Source: Roridomyces roridus
Lineage: Eukaryota; Basidiomycota; Agaricomycetes; Agaricales; Mycenaceae
Length of the DNA: 64,000 bases
Direction of reading: 5' to 3'
NCBI GenBank assembly: GCA_029378245.1
Contig: JARKIF010000011.1
Span: 1,736,001-1,800,000, forward strand
A program made the position numbers and the translations under genes. This document shows, in pieces, positions 11,508 to 23,382 of this stretch (position 1 is its first letter; each line of letters begins with the position of its first letter). The notes under the pieces are model-generated. The model searched no databases. It was not told the DNA's origin and was given only the letters and a program-made list of their open reading frames with translations.

Positions 11508-12063
11508 AGACTCCACGAGATACGTGCCAATGATGTAGTGCCCCGGTGCATGGTTCTGTTTTCACTCATTGGATTGCAGACTTACCTGGCTCGAGATCCG
11601 GCGCCGTCGTGCACCGCGCCGCACGCTCTGACTCGAGGTTTATACTCGGTCTCTTTGACCTCGGGGCACTCTCCACTGCTATCTCCCTTCAAGCCACGCG
11701 TCGCACCGCCCGGCGATGTTCGAGACATTCCCCGGCTGTGCCTTCACGCTCCCCACATTCAATCCGCACGCGATGCATCATATGCGTGGTTCTTTCCATC
11801 CGCTGCTACTGCTCTCGCGCTTGCATGGCTCTTCGCTCTTCAAAGATTCAAAGTTCAAATGATTTCTCGAAGGTCTCTGACAACAACAACGTCCCTCCAG
11901 CTTTGATCGTTCTATATTCATGCTGGATCGTCCCTCACCGGCCCTGCCGCAGGCATCCGGAACATCACATTCCCCCATCTTACCCAGGTCGTACTCTGCC
12001 GTCCTTTCAACTTTGCCACCGCCTCCGACGTTCAAGACCGCTGGCTACATCAGACTTTTGACA

Positions 12064-12376
12064 TGAAACTTGTGAGCTTGTACAAGCTCATTCAAGCTCA
12101 CAAGCTTCTGCCAAATCGCCGCAAGCTCACAAGCTCACAAGCCAGGTCTCGAAATCCACAAGGTCTGCCGTTCGACTCCTGGAAAGTGCAAAATTTTATT
12201 TATTCTTGGCCGCTCCTGTGTTTACATTTGTGCTCAGTGAACTCGAGGGCTGTCCTGCTGTTTACAGAATTATTTCTGAGCTGAAATTTGGTTTTTTCAG
12301 ATGCATTGTTCATTGGAATCGAGCTTGCGAGCTTGTGCGGCAAGCTGCCAAGCCCCACAAGTCCACAAGATGATTG
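12064..12376. repeat. Short AGCTTGTGAGCTTG-bounded repeat with tRNA-like B box
   Basis: Both flanks are built from inverted and direct copies of AGCTTGTGAGCTTGT / ACAAGCTCACAAGCT (12064-12150 and 12315-12376). Between them is GGTCTGCCGTTCGACTCCTGG, whose GTTCGACTCC part matches a Pol III B box. This suggests a small tRNA-related retroposon or MITE of about 310 bp. No clear target duplication was seen. Confidence 0.4.
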
Positions 12377-12637
12377 TCAAAACACTGATGTAGCTGCATC
12401 TCAATTTTCAAACAAACCTGTACACTATTCTGGGGAAGACAATCGACATTGATCACTCAGGACAAACTGATGAGCGCCATCGAGTAAACTCACGGCTACA
12501 TATATCCGCTGGTCTCTGCAGGCTCAAAGCTATCAGGTCTGTCTGCATTTCGAATTCATTGACTTCTATGTACAGTCCAACTTCGCTCCGGTGGAGCATT
12601 CATGATTGGTTTCAATGTAGTCCCCATGTGCACGTAA

Positions 12638-13558
12638 TCAGAGTTCATTGGTTTCAAAATTCAGGCCCACAATGCAAAATTTCCGGAGCGAAGCGAAGGA
12701 GCGTCTTGTAGCAATACACAAAATTGTGTTCGAGTCGAAACTATTCGTCGGCATACTTCTGGGGTTTCGCCCTCTGTGTGTCGCAGGCCGTGAGCGGGAG
12801 AGCCATAGGCCGAAACATGAAACTTACCTTTTCACATATTTGCCACGGTCCTCAACAATCCGACACGGCCACTGAATCGCTTCCCTCAACCACGGTATTT
12901 CCCCAGGATCCAGACGCAGACCCGGAAGCCAATTGACCGACAACGTAACATTGAAGTGCATCGGCACAAATATTGCCCCGACTTGTCCATACTTTCCACT
13001 CCAGACGAGTCAAAACAGAAACGAAATTAAAGGGATAAACACTCACGCGCCTCCGACTGACTTGCAAGTATATTCGCCGCCTGCGTGATCAACCTCGCCG
13101 AATCCAGCGAGACGAGCCTGACGGAGCCTTGTTGGACTTGGGGGTTGGGGCAGGGCAGGAGGGAGTCGTAGAGGCGAGTCATGAGTCGCAACTAATCTCG
13201 CCCAAACCAAAATCTTGCGCGTAGGACGGCTGGACAGTTCCACGTCAGCGCCCAGATGTGCCTCGCGGGGTGGACTGGTGCTAGTAGTCGAGTAGGAGCG
13301 ACAGGCTGATCCGTTACTGCTCGTGCCGACCTGAGATCCAGCGGAAAGGCGCACCACAGGGAACGCACCGTGAGGGGCATCGTCGTCAACAACGTTGCTG
13401 CGCCCGCTGTGCACGGGGGAGGCAGCACCTTCCTCGCGACGGTATGTCCGTTTGAAACAGACATGGAGGCAAGACGTGAGGATATCCATTGACTGGATCT
13501 CGCTTTTGTTAAGGGACGGTGGGAGTCGGAAGAGAGATGTCATCACCTCACGTGTCAT
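12638..13558 (-). CDS. Hypothetical three-exon protein
   Basis: The ATG at 13558 opens a ~171-codon exon (MTREVMTSLFRLPPSLNK...) ending at a GTGAGTG donor near 13043. The next good frame reads MHFNVTLSVNWLPGLRLDPG and EAIQWPCRIVEDRGKYVK, and ends at an AAAAG|GTAAGT donor near 12830. After a CACACAG acceptor the last exon runs to TGA at 12638-12640. The middle exon looks protein-like, but the acceptor of the first intron is unclear and the large first exon is compositionally unremarkable. No family recognised. It lies ~180 bp from the tRNA-Gln gene, on the other strand. Confidence 0.35.
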
Positions 13559-13732
13559 AGAGTCCGTGCGGCGTGTGTTTTCGTGATCCGACGCGCAACG
13601 CTACCGGCATTTCGTCGGGTTGCCGCCGCCTGGGATAATCCAGTCGTCGTCGAGTTCGACCTCTCATTTCGGGAAAATTCTTTCCAGACCACCGACGGGT
13701 GTCCTAGGCCCATGGCATGGGCCCTTCACAAC

Positions 13733-13815
13733 GGTTGTGTGATGTAGAGGTTATCATTCCAGATTTTGATTGTGACTCGTCTTCTGGCCACCCCGGTTCG
13801 AGTCCGGGCACGACC
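13733..13815 (+). tRNA. tRNA-Gln (UUG) with 12-nt intron
   Basis: The acceptor stem is GGTTGTG/CACGACC with one G-U pair. The D arm is ATG-TAGAGGTTAT-CAT. The anticodon stem is CCAGA/TCTGG. The anticodon TTG is at 13766-13768, and the T arm is CCCGG-TTCGAGT-CCGGG. The anticodon loop is enlarged to 19 nt, which fits a canonical intron just 3' of position 37 (about 13770-13781). Without it the molecule is 71 nt, with the loop TTTTGAT usual for fungal tRNA-Gln. A T7 run at about 13825-13831 is a Pol III terminator. All stems pair, so it is probably functional. Confidence 0.93.
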
Positions 13816-15886
13816 TGTTTTGAACTTTTTTTGCATGTCAGCACGTCTTCTTCAACGGCTCATTAGCGTCCTTCTTAAGGCGTCCCAGTCATTTTTCGCA
13901 ACTTCCTTTTTGTCGTTGTGTGATTACAATTGCACTCCTGTTCTGGAAACCAACACTTCAGGGTGGATGTCCCAGTTCACGTAAATAAAATAAAACATGA
14001 CTCCGGAAATCCAACTGCCACATCTTTCATGGGCGATGAACTGGATATTATAGCTCTGCTTCCATGTTACTCCGCAGATACTTCAGTACACATTCCATTG
14101 GCCTGGAGTTCCTGATTTGGCAGGGATGGTTATCATTCATTGGCAGTGCCGGGAGAAGATGTCACTGGGCATTCAACATCCGGTACTTCCTGTTCGATTC
14201 GGGGCCTGATTCTGAATGGGAGAGGTTGTCATATTTTGGATACTTGAGTTCGAGGGCCGCGCTGAAATTGAGGTACGTTGTAGTCCACAGCAAAATCAAC
14301 CCAGGATATACCCTGGTCTTGATTCCCGCGGGTCCAGGATGACATGCAGTCTCAGATTTTACGGGGGTAAAACATGCGCTGTTGATTCTACCCCGTTCCA
14401 ATCAAGACAAAGTTCAACGAAACACCGGGCGAAAAAGACAACATGGGACTCCAGAAGGGCGCTCCCATAGCACTGGCAGCGAACACCGAGACTCCAGTGT
14501 ACGCTTGAATAAGATTGATTGAGACTGGGGCTAACTGGACGCTGATTCGGGAATCGAGGCCCAGCGCAACACTGAGGAGATGATTCAATGAAAACCAGGG
14601 GAAAAAAGAGGAATACGAGTACATAGCAGGGCTATGTCCCGGAGTCGAACGAGCTTGAACCAGGTGGGTTGAGGGTTGAGTGTACGCTTGATCCAATGTG
14701 ATTCAATAATCGAGACTGAGCTCAGTGGAATTCTTGAGGCGACGCTGATTCCAGGATCGAGGCGCAGCGAAGGCTAGCTGCATGAGCTAGGGGGATCCCG
14801 CCTCGAATGTTTTTCGAGCGTGAGCGGAAACGCATACTATCTCAGTGGGTAGGAGCGTGTAGAAGAGCAAGCTCAGAAAATGAATGAAGTGCCTTCAATC
14901 ACCTTGATCGTGATGGTTCAACTTCCAGACTGCTTGCTGTACTTGAGAACGGAAGTCTTTTGCTCTCGATCAACGAAGAAATGAACCCATCTTGAGTAGT
15001 GTCCGATGAGCGAGTGGCCGGCTGTGCTTGGCGACAACGAACTCGGGAGTCGGGTATGAATAGCCGCTGTTCCAGCCGAGCCCAACGTAAATCCCAGAAA
15101 AACGTTCCGTTCTAGGTTAGTCCAGCTTGCGAAGCCGGCAAGAAATTTCATTGAATACCCAGTCGTGGTTCTATTTTCTCAAGGCTCTGAAATCTCCGTT
15201 TGGAGTCCACGCCGAAACCAGGGGTTGACTTGACTTACGTAAGACGCGTGGATCACGGCCCGCAAAAGATGATTCAATTATTAATGAAAATTCCGCCTGT
15301 TGCCTCGGAGAGAGGGCGGGAAGAGGAGGCGCCAAGTGACCGGCGTTAAAGGACGCCAGAAGACGCCAGCGGAGTTGGGCCGCGTGGAGGCGGAGTGGCA
15401 CAGCGCGTAGCACCATCAGCCATCACCTCGCATGCGACATCGGCCGCCGTGACGTGTATTGACGGGTGCAGCGGGGTGTCCTGGAACGTCGGGAGCACTC
15501 TGGAAAGTGTGTGCATTTGGCAGTAAAACGGAGGAGGGCGGAGGTGGGAATTTTTGGATGTGGGGAGGCCGTTTGGGGTTGATCGGAAGAAAGTACAGCC
15601 GTGAGCGAATGCTGATGCTGAGGGGCATTTTTTCGTCTGAATTACAGAGTCCCTTGGGTGTCTTGAAAGTTAGGGTGCGCAGGATTTACATTGAGGAGAG
15701 ACCAGGGTCAGGAGTTGGCTGACAGGAGCAAGTGCGTCGGAGTGATCAGTGATACATCCGGCGATCGCTACCAAGCCACGCTTCTTGACTTGTCACTTCT
15801 GCACTTCTTTCTTCCATCACCTCCCCTCTCGCCCTCCCTCCTCCTTCTAGCGCCCACCTTCGTTTCCCTTCCCTCCGACACATACA
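13816..15886. other. Intergenic: repeats and G-alpha promoter
   Basis: No confident gene. A diverged duplication is present at 14499-14575 and 14681-14775 (shared words TGTACGCTTGA, CGAGACTG, GACGCTGATTC, ATCGAGGC.CAGCG). Between its copies lies a reverse-strand CGTTCGACTCCGGGACATAG that resembles a tRNA T arm. The last ~100 bases before 15887 are strongly CT-rich, typical of promoters of well-expressed fungal genes. Confidence 0.45.
14499..14775. repeat. Diverged ~80-95 bp direct duplication
   Basis: The copies are 14499-14575 and 14681-14775, in the same orientation. They share TGTACGCTTGA, CGAGACTG and GACGCTGATTC-GG-ATCGAGG-CAGCG. Their origin is unknown; they may be part of a tRNA-related retroposon. 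Confidence 0.5.
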
Positions 15887-17464
15887 ATGGGGTGTGCAAG
15901 CAGCAAATCTGTCGAGGATGCCGAGGCCGATGCCCGTGGGTCTCAGCGCCACATTGCCTCCGCTCTGTCGGATGTCACTGACCGTCGGCCTAGGCAACGC
16001 CGCCATTGAAAACGACCTCAAGCGCGACCGGGCGCAGCTACGCAATGAGATCAAGATGCTTCTCCTCGGTGCAGGCGAGTCCCCTCCACGCCTCCATCGC
16101 CACACTGGTCACTGACTGCCGGGATATAGGAGAGTCCGGGAAGTCGACGGTGCTGAAACAATTCAAGCTCATCCATCTCGACGGGTACAACACGCAGGAG
16201 AGAGAAGCTCACCGGGAGATTATCTACTCGAATACGGCCCAGAGTATGCGGTACGTCGTCCCCCCTGTCTCGCTCGCTACCCCCCTTCTGAGACGCCCGC
16301 TCAGCGCCATCCTCGAGGCCCTTCCCTTGCTTGAAATTGGCCTGCAATCCCAAAGCGAGGGTTACCGCTCGACAGTGATGGGTTTCCCGACACAGATCGA
16401 GGCGGATATACTCCCTCGTGAGTTGGGCGAGGCTATCTCTGGCCTGTGGCGCGGTGCGTCTCAATACTTCCTTTCGTTTCTTGCCTCTTATTTCCCCGTA
16501 GATCCTGGTATCCAGGAAGCCGTCCGTCGGTCGCGGGAGTTCCAGCTCAACGACTCTGGTGCGTTATCCTCAGCGCCATTTCCATGCGACGGCTGACTCT
16601 CCGAAGCCGTATACTACTTTGGCATGATCGACAGAATGGCGGCGCCGAACTACCTGCCCACGGACCAGGTGCGTGCCCCGTTTATTCAAATAGATGTCTC
16701 TCATACCTCATAGGATATTCTGCGCTCACGAGTCAAGACGACGGGTATCACGGAGACGACCTTCAAGGTCGGCGAGCTGACATACAAGCTCTTCGACGTC
16801 GGTGGACAACGTTCGGAGCGTAAGAAGTGGATCCATTGTTTCGAGAATGTGACGGCGTTGGTGTTCCTCGTTAGCATGAGCGAGTACGACCAGGTGCGTC
16901 TTTTTTGTCATATTTTTCTCGTACCCTCCTAATCAATTGCCAGATGCTGTACGAGGACGAGAGCGTGAACCGCATGCAGGAGGCGCTGACGCTGTTCGAC
17001 TCGATTTGCAACTCGAGGTGGTTTGTCAAGACGAGTATAATCCTCTTCTTGTACGTTCCTTCTCGACTTGTTGTATCTCCGCTTATCGTTCGTCCCAGAA
17101 ACAAGATTGATTTGCTGGCGGAGAAGCTGCCGCGCAGTCCCTTGGTGCGTCCTTGACATCGTCTCCTACCTCCTCGCTCATCGGTATCATATTATAGGGA
17201 GACTACTTCCCCGATTTTACGGGCGGCACCGACTACGACGCCGCGTGCGAGTACCTGCTTCACCGGTTCGTGTCTCTCAACCAGAACGCGTCCAAGAAGC
17301 AGGTATACGCCCATTACACATGTGCGACGGACACTCAGCAGATCAAGTGTATGTGATTTTCTATCATTAACTTTGCGGGCGCTCATCTTCCCTTTACAGT
17401 CGTGCTTAGCGCGATCCAGGATATTCTCCTGCAGCTCCATCTGCGCGAGTCGGGCCTCCTGTAG
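15887..17464 (+). CDS. Heterotrimeric G protein alpha subunit
   Basis: This GTP-binding alpha subunit couples seven-TM receptors to cAMP/MAPK signalling at the plasma membrane. Eleven exons: 15887-15935, 15994-16074, 16130-16250, 16305-16453, 16502-16558, 16607-16668, 16714-16893, 16944-17050, 17099-17144, 17198-17348 and 17400-17464. They sum to 1068 nt, 355 aa, the normal family length. Visible motifs: MGCASS (N-myristoylation Gly2 and palmitoylation Cys3), P-loop GAGESGKST, switch [30 protein letters not shown], and C-terminus LRESGLL. The C-terminus lacks the Cys at -4 that pertussis toxin modifies. The second intron must begin GC (CAG|GCGAGT...ATATAG): the nearby GT donor would delete Ala-Gly from the P-loop. 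A CT-rich promoter precedes it. All catalytic motifs are intact. Confidence 0.96.
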
Positions 17465-18586
17465 ACAGACGTCTTTCGTCTCCCCATCCGTCACGCCTTC
17501 GACGCCCTTTTACACGACAGTGCTGTGCGACGACTACTCACTAGCAACAAAACATCACTACCCATCCATCTTGCCATCGTCTTCATTACTTAATGTAGTT
17601 ATTTTTTATTAAGAGTACATATGCTCCACACGTTCATTTTTCATTGCGATTTATACAACATCGCATTTTTTGGTACATACCATATACATAGCTATTCTTT
17701 GGAATATACTTGGATGGCAGACAGCCTTGGATTGGAGATTGTAAATGGATTTTGCTGGACATGACAGCCACGCGTCGACGGCTTCTTGTCTCCCACCCCA
17801 CCTCGAGAGCAGCCTCTGCGGGAGCGCCTGGTTTTATCCCAGGCCGCACTGTACGACTGCCCAGCTCCAGCCCTCCGCCCGACCTCCGCCCGTTGTCATT
17901 CGATTCGGACAACTTTGGACAGTGGACACCAATTCAATTTATGGTGCGGTCCTTGTTCTCTGCTTCTGACCTAACGTCGTTCTCCTGTGGTCCATTACTT
18001 AATACTCGAAGGATCTGGATCGCATCTGAACTTGACAGAACTTCCACCTTCGTCGTGAGCGCTCCGGTGAGCTTCATTGGTACATATCACAAACAATATC
18101 CTTTTTCATGCTGCATGCAGCTCATCGAGCCGACTGTTTGGTCGTAAACAATGATGCGCCTGTTGCCTCTGACCACCATCATCGAAATGCCTCGCGTTCA
18201 GAATCGCCTCCTCACCCATTCTTTCAACCCTCTCGGTGGGCCTTCCTATGTTTGTCCCAAGCACCGTGCACCCTTTCCCGAATTCAGGTCTCTCTTCAAG
18301 CCACAAATCATTGTAGCCGCGTCGTCTTGTCCAATAGCTCTCCTCCTTCACTTGATTCGGCCGCACTGATCATGACACCGTGCACACCAGGATGCCCGTG
18401 TGTCCCGCTCCACCACTCGCAACACCGTCCTGACAGACATGAGAAACCTCTGCATTGAGACCGGATCTCCCACCTTCCCACCGCTATCTCCGCTACCATC
18501 GTCAGCTGAGGTCATTACAGGCGCCCATTCGCCGCCGTATAATACGACTGCCAGCATCATGCCCAGATCCCCACCCTTGACCTCAC
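17465..18586. other. Intergenic between G-alpha and P450
   Basis: Contains the G-alpha 3' region (AT-rich at 17590-17720) and the P450 upstream region. Short overlapping frames on both strands carry no recognised motif. Confidence 0.5.
18538..18544 (+). promoter_or_regulatory. TATA-like box of P450 gene
   Basis: TATAATA lies 43 bp upstream of the P450 ATG at 18587. Confidence 0.45.
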
Positions 18587-20660
18587 ATGCCTTCCATGAT
18601 TGTTTGGGCTGCCACTGCTGCTGCCGTCGGCGTACTCGTGTATCTCCGGACACGTCTCCGACGCGTTACGAGGCTGCCGCTCCCTCCGGGACCGCCTCGA
18701 GAGCCGGTGATAGGCCACTTGCGAGCTATCCCGCCAACCAATAGGGCTGTGATTTTCCACGAATGGGCCAAGACTTACGGTATCCGTTCTCTCCCTGTCC
18801 CACTCATTTTTATGGACGCTTGCAGGCGATGTGATGTATCTCGAGGTTCTCGGAAACCCCATGATTGTCCTCAACACGGAGCAAGTAGCGGTGGATTTGT
18901 TGAATAAACGGAGTGCGATCTATAGCGATCGGCCCCAGTTTACGCTGTATGAGATGTGCGTTCACCTCCTTCTCTCCGATGCAACATTTAACGCCTACTT
19001 AGGATCGGCTGGTCCACCACGCTGAGTCTCATGCCCTACGGCAAACGATTCAATGTCCATCGGCAACTACACAACGCGTATTTGAATCGCACCAAATGTC
19101 GGGAATACAGACCCATGCAGACTTTGGAGGCACGCACGCTAGCAAAGAATCTATTGGAATCCGCACCGGACAAGTACAATAAACTAGTCAATAGGTGGGT
19201 TTCTGTCTATTCCTTTTCTTCGGTTTGTCTTGACTGTTGTAGATTTTCGACTGGAGTGATCTCGCAGATCGTCGCTGGACACCGAATATGCTCAGACGAT
19301 GATCCGTACATGCAGACCACAGAAGCACTCCACGCATCGCTCGGTCGCTCGGGCGTTCCGGGTACCACGTCCCTCGACTACTTTCCTTTTTGTATGTCTG
19401 TTCGCCTCCGCGCCTTGATTAATACTGACATTCGCTTGAGTGAGATACCTACCTGCGTGGTTCCCGGGTTTCCCATACAGCTCGATCGCCCAAGAATGTC
19501 GACCCAGACTGCAGAGGTTGTATGATTTCCCGATGGAGACGGTTCAACGGCAGATGGTGAGTGACATGTATCCGTTGCGAGTCGATTGAGTATGGAGGCG
19601 AGTAGGACTTGGGCGTTGCGAAGCCCTGCTTCTTATCAACGTATCTCGAGGTGCTCAAGGAAAATCCAGACGAGATGAGCTCCCACGATGTCAAATGGGC
19701 GGGAGCGGCAATGTTTGGATCTACAGTTCGTATCCCTCAGCTCGCCGGGCATGCCTTTTTGATTTGACTACAGATATGGAGCACCGTAACCGTGTTTATT
19801 CTAGCGATGCTTCTGCATCCCGAATGTCAAGTAAAGGGACAACAAGAGATAGACGCGGTGGTAGGCCAGACGCGGTTGCCCGGCTTTGATGATCGAGAGA
19901 GTCTCCCTTTCGTGGAATGTATCATGGAAGAGGTATTGCGGTTCGTCCCACACATTCATCGCGTTAGAACTATCATTGATTATTCGACGCAGATGGCAGC
20001 CACCGACCGAACTAGGTGCCTATCTCCGGTTCTCTGTGCAGCACTCACTGACGGCCACCCAGGGGTCCCACACCGACTGATGGAGGACGACGTCTACGAG
20101 GGGATGTTCTTACCCAAGGGAAGTACCGTCTTTGCTAATCTTCGGTTCGATTCCTCGCATTTTATCCCTCGGCCGCTAGCTCACAGTACGATATGACCAG
20201 TGCGATGTCCCTGGACGAACGCACATATTCAACCCCACGATCTTTTACCCCGGAGAGGTTTCTACCCCAGCCCGGAGGGAGGGGTGAACCTCACTTTGCC
20301 TCGGTTTATGGATTCGGGCGGAGGTTTGATTTATATTTCTGCTTCTCCCTTTGCCGCCCTGCGTCTGACATCCCCGCGTAGAATTTGTTCAGGCCAACAC
20401 CTCGCAGACCAATCCCTCTGGATTGCCATCGCCTCCATTTTATCGACCTGCACGATATCGAATGCCCACGATGCGGATGGGAACCCGATCGTGCCAAAGG
20501 CGGGAATGAGCGATGGGGTGTCCAGGTGAGCGAGTTCTGTTTCTGCCTCTCTTTTGAAGAGCTGAATGGAATCCGAAGTCATCCGAATGACTTTCCGTTC
20601 CAGGTTTCGTATCGGGATGCTCGCGTTGAAGGACTGCTTGCGGATTCGATGTTGGAGTAA
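18587..20660 (+). CDS. Cytochrome P450 monooxygenase (E-class, group I; O-methylsterigmatocystin-oxidoreductase-like)
   Basis: A heme-thiolate monooxygenase anchored in the ER membrane; the substrate cannot be read from sequence. Twelve exons: 18587-18779, 18826-18955, 19003-19194, 19243-19391, 19441-19556, 19606-19725, 19774-19940, 19993-20015, 20063-20144, 20201-20323, 20382-20525 and 20579-20660. They give 1521 nt, 506 aa. Order of motifs: N-terminal membrane helix (VWAATAAAVGVLVYLRTR), Pro-rich hinge PLPPGPP, I-helix region (KWAGAAMFGS), K-helix EEVLRWQPPTELGVPHRL (ExxR), PERF (F..PERF), heme loop GFGRRICSGQHLA with the axial Cys, and a C-terminus SHPNDFPFQV. The heme loop has Ser where most members have Pro (RICSG instead of RICPG). 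Exon 8 is only 23 nt. Every junction keeps the frame, so the gene looks intact. Confidence 0.94.
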
Positions 20661-20878
20661 CTACTGAGCGATATCGATGTATTTACGTATGCGTTACGCG
20701 GGATGGAGATGTGCTTTCAACTCATACATGACACTGCAGCGGCGACGTGGCGGTCATTGGAGGTCATTGGGATCTGCAAGAGCTGCCGTGGCCCGCGAGC
20801 CAAGGTTTTGATCCGCTAGTATGTGGTCGAGTTTGGTTTGACGTAACTCGCTTTTGTTTCTCACCACCATCTCAACAT

Positions 20879-23382
20879 ATGGACAACGAAAAGAAGACGG
20901 TGGACGATTTGACCTATCTCGCGGAATATCTCCAGGAGTCTCGCGTCCGGATCGAAAGCCTACAGAAGGAGCTGGAAGATGTGGTGCGCGTACTTCATCC
21001 TCTCTTTCCTCGTGGCACTGAGACTGCGTCGACAGCGCAGCACCTCCCAGTCGAATGAGATTGCAAAGGAAAAACATTGCGAAGAAGTGATTCATGGTCT
21101 CATCGCGGAGAACAAAGCTCAGCTGCGGGCGCTGAAGGACGAGAACGTGGTCCTCCGACAGTGGAACGCGACTTTGGACAGCACGCTCAAAGTCAAACAG
21201 GAGAATGCAGTGCGTGGTTATTCTCCCTCATTTACGACACACTGTGCATGTTCCTCTAGGATGACCGAGCCTGCCTCCTGGACGCCGAACGCACCTTGAA
21301 GAACGCGTTAGAGAGCGTACATCATCCTTTGTTATTCAGAGGGATCACCACCCTCATCGTTTCCAGAAATGCAATTTTTTGGAGCCGCGCGTGAAGGAGA
21401 CGGCCGAGGTCGCGGCAAGGTCCGTACGTGAGGTTCGTTGATTCATACTTTCCCCAGCACCACTCGCAGACCAACGAATACTTGCAGAAGGTGGAGGTCG
21501 AGAGGGTGCGTCTCCGGCGTGGAATTTCTCGTCGCACCCAACGTTCACCTCCTAGTAAAGGCGTTAGACATCCTGCGTACCGAATCACAGACGGCCAACA
21601 AGAAGGCGAGCGAGCTGCAGCGCGTTAGTGGGATTCCGTTTCGCTTCTCCCTCCTCATTCTGACTGTCTTTGGAATTGAATAGCTCTCGGATAAAGCATC
21701 CTCCGCCGAATCCGCCAGCGCGGCTGCTCAAGAGGAGGTCATCGCGGACTTGCGGGCCAAGTATGAAGCCCTCCAATTGATGACAAATGAAGTGAGCTGG
21801 ACATTTTCTTCTATTCACCGGCCACTGAGTTTTGGATTCATCCAGCAACTGAAAAACCTGGAAGCGGAGTACGAGGAGAAAACCATGGAGCTTCAGCGGG
21901 TTTGTGTGCTCGAATCGATTCTGTCCTCGCTCATATAGACTAGGTCGGCACTGAACGCGACGGACTCAAGAACGTGAGTTAGCAGCTCGTGCGAGTTTGC
22001 TTTCTCACCATTTGACATAGCGATGCGGCGAATTGGTCGCTGTGCGAGATTCTCACATCTCTCTGCCCGATTGATGCGGATGTCCAGAACCGTCGCCAGT
22101 CGCTCATAAATCCGTTCTTCGGGGTCAATGATCATGGACAGGAAGACAGTCAGTCGGACGACAGGGAATCGAAGGACGAGGGCAGTGAATCGGAGGAAGT
22201 TGAGGCGGTGGACAATCCGATCGATCCCAGGGAAGTGGAGAAGACCAAGGTACGTTGACTGCAAGCTTCATCTTCTACTCAGTTCTGTCGTATACTCATG
22301 CACCGTGTAAACTACTCCCTCTCTCGCACTCGTCTCTAGCTCGCGGACGCGCAGGATGCCTACAAACAGTGTATGCTCGGTCTTCCGACTGGGGGAGTCT
22401 TCCGTGCTGACTTTGAACTTTTAAAACCAGTGGCTTACGAGAAGGCCAATCTGCAGAGCTATCTTGGTGAGGTACGTGCTCTGTGCTTTAGGCTTGATGT
22501 CGAAGGTGATCAAATTAGACTCCGGGGGCAGAAAGGTTCTTACTTCTAACGACTCTTGCAACAACCGATGCAAGCCCACAATCCTGCTAGTTCCACGGAT
22601 CATATGTTATACCTCCCCGGGCGCACCATTCCTTTGAACAACAATAGAAGCCACCTACTCGCCTTTGGGCCGATGTACCGGTATGGTAAAAACCAGTGGG
22701 TTAAAGCTTCGGATTTAATCCCCTTCAACGGCTCGACTCGGGAAGTATTCATCCAGCATCACGAGTTCATTCTTTATCTGGGCACATATCGGTGCCATCT
22801 TCTCAACAATGTCTTCCCGGAGGGTACGATACCTCCTCCAACCATCGTACGTGCCCTGTTGCCGTTGTTTAACTGACTGACGCTCGACTTGCCGCAGTCC
22901 GTGAAGGAGCTCACTGACGCAACGTTTCTTGGCGGCCGGCCCCCGGGGTGAGCTAATATCCTCCAGCAGCAATTTCCTTCCGGAACTATACGCGTAGAAG
23001 CGATGGGTGTGTCCCTCGTCGGATTCAACGCAGAGCTTTACAATGCCTTACTGGCTAGATTTCAGAAGCGCGCGAAGGTTAGGGCTTCAAACGGTGGGAA
23101 GGAGGCTGGGAGCTCCAAAAACACGATGAAGCGGAAGGCAGCGAGTGATGGGAATGACTTTTACAATCGGGGTACTATTCGCTGTTCACTGGTGCTTCGT
23201 ATTCTCGATCTGATTCATGCACTCCGAAACAGTTACGAGTAGTACCCAAAAAGCCACCGTCCGCGGAGTTATACGATGAGCAGAAACTCAACATGGTACC
23301 GCGGGGACGCCGAGATTCGGACGGTCCAACAGTATATAGGCCCCGCATGAATCGTCCACTGACCCCAGACATTCAGAGATGA
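20879..23382 (+). CDS. Coiled-coil protein with C-terminal DUF6697 domain; in-frame stop present
   Basis: The N-terminal half is a chain of short exons, each a coiled-coil block rich in Glu/Lys/Leu: YLAEYLQESRVRIESLQKEL, EENKAQLRALKDEN-like, LQKVEVER, LRTESQTANKKASELQR, LRAKYEALQLM and LEAEYEEKTMELQR. An acidic block follows (SQSDDRESKDEGSESEEVEA), then the domain I recall as DUF6697: LLAFGPMYRYGKNQWVKASD, FNGSTREVFI, LYLGTYRCHLL, SVKELTDATFLGGRPPG and IRVEAMGVSLVGFNAELYNA. Between PPG and ANILQQQFPSG there is an in-frame TGA (22949-22951). Removing the GTGAGC...CAG around it as a 19-nt intron would break the frame. So the gene is either decayed, mis-sequenced or ends early. The last exon runs NRVVPKKPPSAELYDEQKL to TGA at 23380-23382. 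Function unknown; exon borders near 22490-22590 uncertain. Confidence 0.7.
23333..23339 (+). promoter_or_regulatory. TATA box of the secreted-protein ORF, inside the preceding coding exon
   Basis: TATATAG lies 40 bp upstream of the ATG at 23379. In the other frame it encodes the V-Y-R of the DUF6697 gene's last exon. Confidence 0.4.

Larger units (their letters stand above)
10221..12637. other. No confident gene; repeats
   Basis: Several 60-170 codon frames overlap on both strands without a recognisable motif or consistent splice chain. Recognisable items are a 19-nt G homopolymer at 11489-11507 and an AGCTTGTGAGCTTG repeat pair at 12064-12375. Confidence 0.4.

Noticed and set aside
22948..22966. 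19-nt 'intron' GTGAGC...CCTCCAG in the DUF6697 gene
   Set aside because: Too short for known spliceosomal introns, and removing it breaks the frame that continues correctly without splicing.
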